NCBI GenBank assembly: GCA_041687805.1
Contig: JBDNJK010000039.1
Span: forward strand, 1-5,037
Length of the DNA stretch: 5,037 bases
Direction: 5' to 3'
DNA from: SZUA-87 sp041687805
GTDB taxonomy: Bacteria; Actinomycetota; Acidimicrobiia; Acidimicrobiales; Aldehydirespiratoraceae
Shown here: positions 1 through 5,037 of the stretch, in pieces
How the letters are laid out: each line of letters begins with the position of its first letter
Position numbering within the stretch: the first letter of the stretch is position 1
The notes under the pieces: generated by a model
The model's input: the letters and a program-made list of their open reading frames with translations, nothing else
What the model was told of the DNA's origin: nothing
The model's database searches: none
Translations under genes and position numbers: made by a program

Positions 1-879
1 CATCGTCGTGAGCATCACCTTCCGCCTTGGAAGACGATCAGAGATCATCCCGATGGGAATCTGGAATATGAATGCGCCGATCAGCGCCGCCGCAACGTAG
101 ATCGAAACTTCGCTCGTGGTCATGTGGACTTGTGTGGCATACACGGCCGCGAGGCCCCCGATCGTGCCTGACGCGAGGCCGGCGGTGAAGGTGGACAGCA
201 AGCCGGTAGGCACCACCGCGCGCATCTCGGCGAACGTCATCGGTTGAGGCCTCGTTATCGGCGGCGCACTGGCGGCCGAGAGCGTCATCGGCACAAGCGC
301 CATCGAGACGAGAGCACTGGCCAGCACGAACAGCTCGAAACTGTTGGGATCGCCGACATTGAGCAGGAACTGACCGCCGGCTTTTCCTCCGACCGCCACC
401 ACCATGTAGGCCGACATGATGAGGCCGCGCGTGGCGTTGGTGGCACGGTCGTTGAGCCAACTTTCCGACACCACGAAAAGCCCTGCCATGCAGAACCCGG
501 TCGTGAACCTCATGAACGTCCAGCTCACCGGATTGATCCAGATGCTGTGGAGCAACACTGCCACCGAGGCCATGGATGCGAATCCGGCGAACACCCTGAT
601 GTGGCCGACGCGGCCGAGCATCTCGAAGGTGACCCTCGAACCGATCATGTAGCCCGCGTAATAGGACGCCATCACCACGCCGATGGCGGTTGTGTCGAAC
701 CCTGCGAGCTCGGATCGGATGCCGAGAAGCGTGCCCTGCAAACCGTTGCCGAGCATCAACAACAGGATCCCGCTGAACAGCGCCCAGGTGGCTGCCACAG
801 CCGACCGAATCGGGGGCCTCGTCGGATCGAGAGGCGGCGTGTCGGTCACGGCGACAAGTGTGCCATCATCGCCAGTCAT
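1..879 (-). CDS. MFS transporter, YcaD-like (UMF2-type), C-terminus cut by window edge
   Basis: The minus-strand frame from the ATG at 879-877 stays open for 293 codons to the window edge. It encodes a hydrophobic protein with about eight membrane segments, roughly at residues 27-52, 62-82, 94-112, 118-140, 154-174, 181-200, 222-248 and 256-277. Residues 277-287 (GMISDRLPRRK) match MFS motif A (GxxxDRxxRRK) in the loop after helix 8; the equivalent after helix 2 (GSRVTFEMLGRVG) is degenerate. The stretch at 134-173 (FVVSESWLND, then RGLIMSAYM, then GQFLL) resembles E. coli YcaD from memory. A full member is about 400 residues, so some four helices are missing. It is an inner-membrane secondary transporter of unknown substrate and direction. 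The start overlaps that of the divergent CMD gene. No Shine-Dalgarno is evident; GTG at 849 (residue 11) is an alternative start still ahead of helix 1. The family call is firm, the subfamily moderate. Confidence 0.9.
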   Translation of the reverse strand, partial: MTGDDGTLVAVTDTPPLDPTRPPIRSAVAATWALFSGILLLMLGNGLQGTLLGIRSELAGFDTTAIGVVMASYYAGYMIGSRVTFEMLGRVGHIRVFAGFASMASVAVLLHSIWINPVSWTFMRFTTGFCMAGLFVVSESWLNDRATNATRGLIMSAYMVVAVGGKAGGQFLLNVGDPNSFELFVLASALVSMALVPMTLSAASAPPITRPQPMTFAEMRAVVPTGLLSTFTAGLASGTIGGLAAVYATQVHMTTSEVSIYVAAALIGAFIFQIPIGMISDRLPRRKVMLTTM

Positions 880-880
880 G
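877..880. other. Overlapping divergent start codons (CATG)
   Basis: The palindrome CATG holds the ATG of the plus-strand CMD gene (878-880) and, on the other strand, the ATG of the MFS gene (879-877). If both starts are right, each gene's promoter and any ribosome site lie inside the other's coding sequence. Neither ATG has a convincing Shine-Dalgarno. Leaderless translation or slightly internal starts (GTG 899 for CMD, GTG 849 for MFS) would each resolve the clash. Confidence 0.5.
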
Positions 881-1435
881 CGACTCGATATTCCACGTGT
901 GCCACCAATTTCTGATGATGAGGCCAACGAGGCCCAACAGCAGTTGTTTGATCGAATGCGAGGCGCCGACGGCGAAGTCCTCGGAATATTTCGAACTCTC
1001 GCCAATCACCCCGATCTGGCTCGACGTTGGATGGTGTTCGGAACTCACGTATTGGCCAAGTCGACATTGACGGCGCGGGTGCGTGAGCTGGCCATATTGC
1101 GGGTCGGTTGGCTCTGCCGTGCCGAATATGAATGGGGCCAGCATGTGCCGATAGCTCGTGAAGCAGGGATCTCCGACGAAGAGATTCGACGCTTGCAGGC
1201 AGGCCCGGAAGCTGCGGGTTGGTCAGACGCCGATCGCGCCACGCTGCGGGCGGTAGATGAGCTTCTGCGTGATTCCCACATAAGTGATGACGTATGGGCC
1301 GAGCTGTCTGAGACCTTCGAGACGGAGCAGATCCTCGACCTCATTTTCACCACAGGCCAGTACAATCTCGTGTCGATGGCCCTCAACTCTCTCGGCGTCC
1401 AATTGGAGTCGGGAGCTCTCACGTTTCGAATCTGA
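878..1435 (+). CDS. Carboxymuconolactone decarboxylase (CMD)-family protein
   Basis: This 185-residue all-helical protein belongs to the AhpD/CMD superfamily, whose members include gamma-carboxymuconolactone decarboxylase and alkylhydroperoxidase. It matches the single-domain actinobacterial type: RVPPI near the N-terminus, GIFRTLANHPDL at 36-47, an RVRELAILR core at 67-75, WLCRAEYEWGQH at 78-89, and a C-terminal GQYNLVSMALNSLGVQL at 160-176. Only one cysteine is present in the core (C80), with E83 and H89 conserved. The CxxC redox pair of AhpD is absent, which argues against peroxidase activity of that kind. The exact reaction is unknown; many such proteins sit in aromatic or lactone catabolic loci. 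The open frame continues upstream to 683, but that part is antisense to the MFS gene and not family-like, so I chose ATG 878. GTG 860 and GTG 899 are alternatives. It is cytoplasmic by absence of a signal peptide. Confidence 0.9.
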   Translation: MRLDIPRVPPISDDEANEAQQQLFDRMRGADGEVLGIFRTLANHPDLARRWMVFGTHVLAKSTLTARVRELAILRVGWLCRAEYEWGQHVPIAREAGISDEEIRRLQAGPEAAGWSDADRATLRAVDELLRDSHISDDVWAELSETFETEQILDLIFTTGQYNLVSMALNSLGVQLESGALTFRI

Positions 1436-1494
1436 AGGCCCCGCAGCGAGGCACCGGCGGCATGTGAAGGTCTGGTGACGGAGTGTTGTGTGGC

Positions 1495-1524
1495 TGGACT
1501 CGCAATTAAGCCAGTGGCTACGGT
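1495..1524 (+). promoter_or_regulatory. Weak sigma-70-like promoter candidate for the binding-protein gene
   Basis: TGGACT at 1495-1500 matches four of six bases of TTGACA, and TACGGT at 1519-1524 fits the TANNNT pattern of actinobacterial -10 boxes, with an 18-base spacer. Transcription would begin near 1531, giving a leader of about 70 bases that includes the hairpin and ribosome site. Such matches arise readily by chance, so this is only a candidate. Confidence 0.2.
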
Positions 1525-1557
1525 GCTCCAGACCCGTGATAGCGATACGGGGATCAA

Positions 1558-1577
1558 GTCGAGGTGAGGGCCTCGAC
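1558..1577 (+). promoter_or_regulatory. Perfect 7-bp inverted repeat in the leader of the binding-protein gene
   Basis: GTCGAGG (1558-1564) and CCTCGAC (1571-1577) pair perfectly around the 6-base loop TGAGGG. The structure ends three bases before the purine-rich ribosome site at 1581. It could be an RNA hairpin affecting translation or a protein-binding operator. It has no following T-run, so it is not a typical terminator of the CMD gene upstream. Function is inferred from position only. Confidence 0.35.
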
Positions 1578-1580
1578 CAT

Positions 1581-1588
1581 AGGGAGGG
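1581..1588 (+). promoter_or_regulatory. Ribosome binding site for the binding-protein gene (decides the start)
   Basis: AGGGAGGG lies 11 bases before ATG 1600. This is the only good Shine-Dalgarno-like sequence ahead of any start in the window. It favours ATG 1600 over the in-frame GTG at 1564, which lies within the hairpin. Confidence 0.55.
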
Positions 1589-1599
1589 TTATTCATCCC

Positions 1600-3237
1600 A
1601 TGAGAGGGATCGTTCGTACCGCCACGGCGTTAGTAGCGCTTGCCATGCTCGCCACAGCCTGTGGCGACAGCGGCGACCCGAACGGCCACGCTGCTTCCAC
1701 CACAGCAGCCGCGACGGCGTCCGATGTCACAACTACCGCTGCATTGGTTGTTGATGCCCCCCCCACGGCGGCCGCTCCATCTGAGGCAGGCGGCGAGCTT
1801 GTCATTGTGCTTGCTACTCAGCCGAGCGCCATCGACTTCGTCAACTCGGCCGAACGTAATGCCATCAACGTCGCGGCGCAGATCTTCGATGGTCTGGTGT
1901 TTGTCAATGACGCCGGCGAAATCGAACCGGCCTTGGCCACGTCGTGGGACATCTCCGACGACGGACTCGTCTACACATTCCATCTTCGCGAGGGCGTCAC
2001 GTTTACCAACGGTGAGCCGTTCAACGCTGAAGCCGTCCTAAAGACATGGGAGGTGGCGAGCCAGCCCGAGAACACATATGCGGACTTCTATCAGAGGGCC
2101 TCGGATGTGACCGTCATCGACGACATGACCGTCTCTATCACGGCGGCGGATCCCAATGCTCTCTTCCTGCGCATGGTGGGAGCGACATGGGCCATCTTCC
2201 CCCCGAAGTACTACGCCGAGCAGGGCCTCACCGGCTTCTCCCAGAATCCGATTGGCACCGGCCCGTTCATGCTCAAGGAATGGGTCCAGGGCGATCGCAT
2301 CGTCTTGGTGAAGAACCCCAACTACTGGCGTGAAGGGTTCCCGCTTCTCGACCAGATCACCTTCCGACCGATCACCGAATCCTCGACCCGTGCAGCTGCG
2401 ATCCAGACCGGCGAGGTCGACATCGTCAACAGGTTGAGCCCTGATGAGGCAGCGTCTCTCGAAGGTGTCTCTGGTGTCAACGTGATCCAGTATCCGAAGG
2501 ATCGCGTCTACTACATCGCCTTCAACAACCTGACCACAGGCATCGGCCAACCCACAGAAAGCAAGTTGGTTCGCCAGGCAATGAACTACGCCGTAGATGT
2601 GGAGGGAATCATCGGTGCATTGTTCGCCGGCAACGGTCGAGCCTCCACCGGCTACGTAACGCCAGCTGATCTTGGCTACGACACGTCTCTGAGCGCCTAC
2701 CCATACGATCCAGAAAAGGCGAAGCAACTCCTCGCCGAAGGCGGGTTCCCCGACGGTTTCGATATGGACATGGCGTGCCCTTCGGCCGCCTACACCAACT
2801 TCGAAGAGGTGTGTCAGGCAGTCGCCGCTCAATTGGGTGATGTTGGCATCAACATCTCGCTCAACATCCAGGAGTCCGGCGCCTACTGGGACCTGGAAGC
2901 CACCAAGAGCCTGCCGCCGCTGTTCGGCGACAGTTGGTCGGAGACCTCTGGCGAGGCCTACAACCGCCTGATTGGTGCACTCGGAGGCAACGACGCTGGT
3001 AAGTCGTCGTGGTCCGATCCGACAATCGATTTTTTGCTCTCGCGGATCCTTGCCGAGACCGACACAACAACTCGCGCCAATCTCTACAAGGACCTCCAGA
3101 AGTTCGTGTACGACGACCCGCCGTTCATCTACCTCTACGAGCCCGTGGCATTCGAAGCAACGACGGATCGTGTCTTGAACTACAAGCCGCGAGCAGCCGA
3201 GGAGTACTTCCTATTCGATCTCGGCAGTGCAGGCTGA
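1600..3237 (+). CDS. ABC transporter substrate-binding lipoprotein, family 5 (SBP_bac_5)
   Basis: This 545-residue protein captures a solute outside the membrane and delivers it to an ABC permease. Residues 1-20 form a lipoprotein signal (Arg at 2 and 6, hydrophobic 8-18) ending in the lipobox LATAC, so C21 should be lipidated. Residues 22-63 are a low-complexity Ala/Thr/Pro tether. The family 5 fold follows: PALATSWDIS at 110-119 with YTFHLREGVTF at 125-135, NPIGTGPFML at 216-225, VKNPNYW at 237-243, ESKLVRQAMNYAVD at 320-333, and YPYDPEKAKQLLAEGGFPDG at 367-386. C393 and C405 are the only mature cysteines besides C21 and could form a disulfide. Family ligands include oligopeptides, nickel, glutathione, opines and sugars; I cannot choose between them. 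No permease or ATPase lies nearby: CMD is upstream by 164 bases and an SDR downstream by 103. ATG 1600 was chosen for its ribosome site and ideal signal peptide; GTG 1564 would add 12 residues. Confidence 0.95.
   Translation: MRGIVRTATALVALAMLATACGDSGDPNGHAASTTAAATASDVTTTAALVVDAPPTAAAPSEAGGELVIVLATQPSAIDFVNSAERNAINVAAQIFDGLVFVNDAGEIEPALATSWDISDDGLVYTFHLREGVTFTNGEPFNAEAVLKTWEVASQPENTYADFYQRASDVTVIDDMTVSITAADPNALFLRMVGATWAIFPPKYYAEQGLTGFSQNPIGTGPFMLKEWVQGDRIVLVKNPNYWREGFPLLDQITFRPITESSTRAAAIQTGEVDIVNRLSPDEAASLEGVSGVNVIQYPKDRVYYIAFNNLTTGIGQPTESKLVRQAMNYAVDVEGIIGALFAGNGRASTGYVTPADLGYDTSLSAYPYDPEKAKQLLAEGGFPDGFDMDMACPSAAYTNFEEVCQAVAAQLGDVGINISLNIQESGAYWDLEATKSLPPLFGDSWSETSGEAYNRLIGALGGNDAGKSSWSDPTIDFLLSRILAETDTTTRANLYKDLQKFVYDDPPFIYLYEPVAFEATTDRVLNYKPRAAEEYFLFDLGSAG
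1757..1764 (+). repeat. C8 homopolymer inside the lipoprotein tether
   Basis: Eight consecutive C bases encode the end of an Ala codon and two Pro codons (residues 53-55) in the low-complexity tether. The reading frame is intact across the run. Gain or loss of one base would truncate the protein near residue 55. Confidence 0.8.
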
Positions 3238-3340
3238 CCGTCCAACGAGTCTGAGTGGGGATTCCATTCGGTTTCCGGTTCGAATTTGCTGGTCACCACC
3301 GCCGATGGCTTCCTCTGGTCGTTGAACTAGAACCGTTGTC
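3238..3340. other. Intergenic spacer without a clear signal
   Basis: The 103 bases between the binding-protein stop and the SDR start hold no convincing terminator. The best inverted repeat is ATTCG (3266-3270) with CGAAT (3281-3285), only 5 bp and without a T-run. No Shine-Dalgarno precedes ATG 3341. TAGAAC at 3328-3333, seven bases before the ATG, could be a -10 box for a leaderless transcript, but no matching -35 is seen. The SDR may instead be read through from the upstream gene. Confidence 0.35.
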
Positions 3341-4138
3341 ATGGGAAATCGACTTGTGGGCAAGGTGGCAATCGTGGCTGGGGCGGGCCAGACGCCGGGC
3401 GACACGGTGGGCAACGGTCGGGCTTGTGCTCTTCGGTTCGCAGAGGAGGGAGCTCGTGTGTTGTGCATCGACCGACGTCTCGACTCCGCTCAGGAAACTG
3501 TCGATCTGATCGAGACGGCCGGTGGAACTGCCATGGCTCGGGCCGCAGATGTCACCGTCGAGGCGAATTGCGAGTCGCTGGTGGCTGACTGCGTCGACAC
3601 CTATGGGCGGGTCGACATCCTCCACAACAACGTGGGCATCGGCACCAACGACACGAGCCCGTCGCACATGACCGAGGAGATGTGGGACGCCATCATGAAC
3701 ACCAATCTCAAAGGCGTGGTTTTCGCCACGAAGCATGTGTTGCCGGTGATGCGCGAGCAGGGGAGCGGATCGATCATCAATATCTCGTCGGTGGCCGCGG
3801 TTTGTTCCGTGGGGATCGTCGCCTACAAGGCATCCAAAGCTGCGCTCAACGCCTACACCCACAGCGTCGCGATGGGAAACGCCAAACACGGCATCAGGGC
3901 AAACGTGATCATGCCCGGGTTGATGGAAACACCGATGGCCATCGAGGGATATGTGGCTGCTGGGCACGATCGCGACGATTTGATCGCGGCCCGCAACTCG
4001 CTCGTGCCGCTCAAGGGCGGCATGGGCACCGCGTGGGATATCGCCAACGCTGCCGTGTTCTTGGCATCTGACGAAGCGAAGTTCATCACCGGAGTAAACC
4101 TGCCGGTCGACGGTGGCCAGTCGGCCCGAATCGGTTGA
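3341..4138 (+). CDS. Short-chain dehydrogenase/reductase (SDR), classical type with extended glycine loop
   Basis: This 265-residue protein has the usual length and motifs of a classical SDR, a cytoplasmic NAD(P)-dependent alcohol/ketone oxidoreductase. It shows D70 (adenine-binding DV), NNVG at 96-99, N122 in MNTNLKG, S149 in INISS, Y162 and K166 in YKASK, PG at 192-193, and the C-terminal FLASDEAKFITGVNLPVDGG. The catalytic tetrad N-S-Y-K is therefore complete. D44 at the end of the second strand suggests NAD rather than NADP. The nucleotide loop is unusual: GAG at 14-16 is separated from GNGRA at 24-28 by seven residues (QTPGDTV), where typical members have one, and the normal Thr before the first Gly is Ala13. 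I recall a similar loop in other actinobacterial SDRs but cannot verify this here. The substrate is unknown. An in-frame TGA at 3323 and no other upstream start fix ATG 3341. It converges on the flavin oxidase gene. Confidence 0.95.
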   Translation: MGNRLVGKVAIVAGAGQTPGDTVGNGRACALRFAEEGARVLCIDRRLDSAQETVDLIETAGGTAMARAADVTVEANCESLVADCVDTYGRVDILHNNVGIGTNDTSPSHMTEEMWDAIMNTNLKGVVFATKHVLPVMREQGSGSIINISSVAAVCSVGIVAYKASKAALNAYTHSVAMGNAKHGIRANVIMPGLMETPMAIEGYVAAGHDRDDLIAARNSLVPLKGGMGTAWDIANAAVFLASDEAKFITGVNLPVDGGQSARIG

Positions 4139-4167
4139 CGTCAGAAGAAGGTGATGTCAGAAAAAGA
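4136..4167. repeat. Imperfect 16-base tandem duplication across the convergent stops
   Basis: The units 4136-4151 and 4152-4167 agree at 13 of 16 positions (TGACGTCAGAA against TGATGTCAGAA at their starts). The first begins with the SDR stop codon and the second spans the stop of the flavin oxidase (4159-4157). The intergenic gap is only 18 bases and contains no hairpin resembling a bidirectional terminator. Confidence 0.55.
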
Positions 4168-5037
4168 CGCCCGGGTTGAGAATCCCCTTCGGATCGAGGC
4201 GATTCTTTACTGCACCCAACCCTGCTCGGAACAGCTCCGGTGACTGTGCCTCCCAACCGGCGCGGTGTAGTCGTCCCACGCCGTGGTGGTGAGTGATCGT
4301 GCCGCCGGCTTCGATCACCGCAGCGCTAGCCGCGTCCTTGATTTGCCGCCATTGCTCGGACTCTCCGCCGGCCGTACCCAGCCCGCCAAATGTGTAATAG
4401 GGAGCGGGGCCATCGGGATAGACAAACGCGAAACGGCAACTCAGCCAACTCGCCGACAAAGTGGAGTCGAGAACTTTGCCGACTTCAGAGCGAATGTGAG
4501 AATCGAACGCCCGCCAGCTGTCCCAGGTGGTGGCGGTTTCGAAAGTGTCGGTGACGAAGCCGAGTCCATGGGCGAGCCCGACGTTGACACCGGTGAACGA
4601 CTTGCGCCACGCCGCTGCCGCGGCACCGTCCTCGCCGATCGAATCCGATTCGTCGATGATTCGCACCGAACCGTCCGACACTGTGCCGCCGAGACGCTCG
4701 ACCATGTCGAGCACGGCCCGCAGATTGTGTTCCTGGGGGAAGTCGGAGCTCTCGAAGGCAATGATCAGCACGGCATGAACGCCGTCGCCTCCCGCGGCTT
4801 TCTGTGCCTCAATCGGATCGAGTAGACGCAGATTGGATGGCCACAGTTTGGTTTGCACGATGTGGCGAACGGCATCAGCGGCGGTGTCCATCGTGTCGAA
4901 CTCGGCCGATGCCTTGGCCCGGAAAACCGGCCGTTTCTGGATCCGTACCCACGCCTCGGTGATGAGCCCGAGCGTGCCTTCTGACCCGAGGACCAGACGG
5001 TCTGGGCTCGGCCCGGCACCGCTGCCGGGAAGGCGCC
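4157..5037 (-). CDS. FAD-linked oxidase, alkyldihydroxyacetonephosphate synthase (AGPS)-like, N-terminus outside window
   Basis: The minus-strand frame is open from the right edge to the TGA at 4159-4157, giving 292 residues. The visible part begins in the FAD-binding (PCMH/VAO-type) domain: LVLGSEGTLGLITEAWVRI at visible residues 14-32 is the classic end of that domain. The rest is the cap and C-terminal region, with CRFAFVYPDG at 200-209, ITHHHGVGRLHRAGW at 247-261 and NRLDPKGILNPGVFF closing the protein. The triple histidine (249-251, bases 4291-4283) followed by GVG is typical of AGPS and its bacterial relatives; glycolate/lactate oxidases usually have HGxGxxK with a single His. AGPS itself makes ether bonds from acyl-DHAP, but most bacterial relatives are uncharacterised oxidases, so the reaction is not assigned. 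The first in-frame ATG at 4891 is internal to the FAD domain, so it is not the start. Roughly 200-250 N-terminal residues are probably missing. Confidence 0.92.
   Translation of the reverse strand, partial: RLPGSGAGPSPDRLVLGSEGTLGLITEAWVRIQKRPVFRAKASAEFDTMDTAADAVRHIVQTKLWPSNLRLLDPIEAQKAAGGDGVHAVLIIAFESSDFPQEHNLRAVLDMVERLGGTVSDGSVRIIDESDSIGEDGAAAAAWRKSFTGVNVGLAHGLGFVTDTFETATTWDSWRAFDSHIRSEVGKVLDSTLSASWLSCRFAFVYPDGPAPYYTFGGLGTAGGESEQWRQIKDAASAAVIEAGGTITHHHGVGRLHRAGWEAQSPELFRAGLGAVKNRLDPKGILNPGVFF

Noticed and set aside
38..460. 140-residue minus-strand open frame
   Set aside because: It is an out-of-frame shadow on the same strand as the MFS gene, with Arg/His-rich composition and no recognisable domain.
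683..877. Open frame extending the CMD protein 65 residues upstream
   Set aside because: It lies antisense to the clear MFS coding sequence and has no CMD-like character; family similarity starts at about ATG 878.
244..915. 223-residue plus-strand open frame
   Set aside because: It is rich in Arg, His and Gly in the manner of GC-rich antisense frames and is opposite the well-supported MFS gene.
1469..1534. Inverted repeat GGTCTGG / CCAGACC with a 52-base loop
   Set aside because: A 7-bp match at this distance is expected by chance in a region of this length, and it has no further supporting structure.
2038..2832. 264-residue minus-strand open frame inside the binding-protein gene
   Set aside because: It is antisense to a strongly supported family 5 binding protein, with no recognisable motifs and no ribosome site that I could see.
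3266..3285. Terminator after the binding-protein gene
   Set aside because: The stem is only 5 bp, AT-containing, with a 10-base loop and no T-run.
3271..3300. tRNA 3'-end-like text (GGTTCGAAT followed by a CACCA)
   Set aside because: The five bases before the loop (TCCGG) do not pair with those after it (TTGCT), and no acceptor or anticodon arm is present, so it is neither a tRNA nor a convincing attachment-site remnant.
4441..4825. Plus- and minus-strand open frames overlapping the flavin oxidase
   Set aside because: They are alternative frames of the AGPS-like gene, which has clear family motifs throughout this stretch.

Overview
The window is ordinary-looking, GC-rich bacterial chromosomal DNA with five protein genes, two of them cut by the window edges. 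I see no RNA genes, insertion sequences, CRISPR or phage features. High GC, weak or missing Shine-Dalgarno sites before most starts, a lipoprotein with a Thr/Ala-rich linker, and the family types (linear-type carboxymuconolactone decarboxylase, SDR with an extended glycine loop, AGPS-like flavin oxidase) suggest an actinobacterium, perhaps an environmental acidimicrobial lineage. That placement is inference from style, not from a marker gene.

Layout: (1) 1-879, minus strand, N-terminal two thirds of an MFS transporter of the YcaD-like type, running off the left edge. (2) 878-1435, plus strand, a 185-residue carboxymuconolactone decarboxylase (CMD)-family protein. Its ATG overlaps the MFS ATG in the palindrome CATG at 877-880, so the divergent pair has no intergenic DNA. 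(3) 1436-1599, a 164-base leader with a weak promoter candidate, a 7-bp GC-rich hairpin and a purine-rich ribosome site. (4) 1600-3237, plus strand, a secreted lipoprotein solute-binding protein of family 5 (peptide/opine/nickel/glutathione type). (5) 3238-3340, a 103-base spacer with no clear signal. (6) 3341-4138, plus strand, a short-chain dehydrogenase with an unusually long nucleotide-binding glycine loop. (7) 4157-5037, minus strand, the C-terminal part of an FAD-linked oxidase resembling alkyldihydroxyacetonephosphate synthase. It converges on the SDR with an 18-base gap.

Taken together the set (exporter or importer, extracytoplasmic binding lipoprotein, two redox enzymes and a CMD-family protein) looks like an accessory locus for uptake and oxidative processing of a small organic compound. 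The compound cannot be named from the sequence. The binding protein has no permease or ATPase in the window. No clearly undescribed system is visible; the most noteworthy points are the overlapping divergent start codons, the 6-residue insertion in the SDR glycine motif, the orphan binding protein and the leader hairpin.
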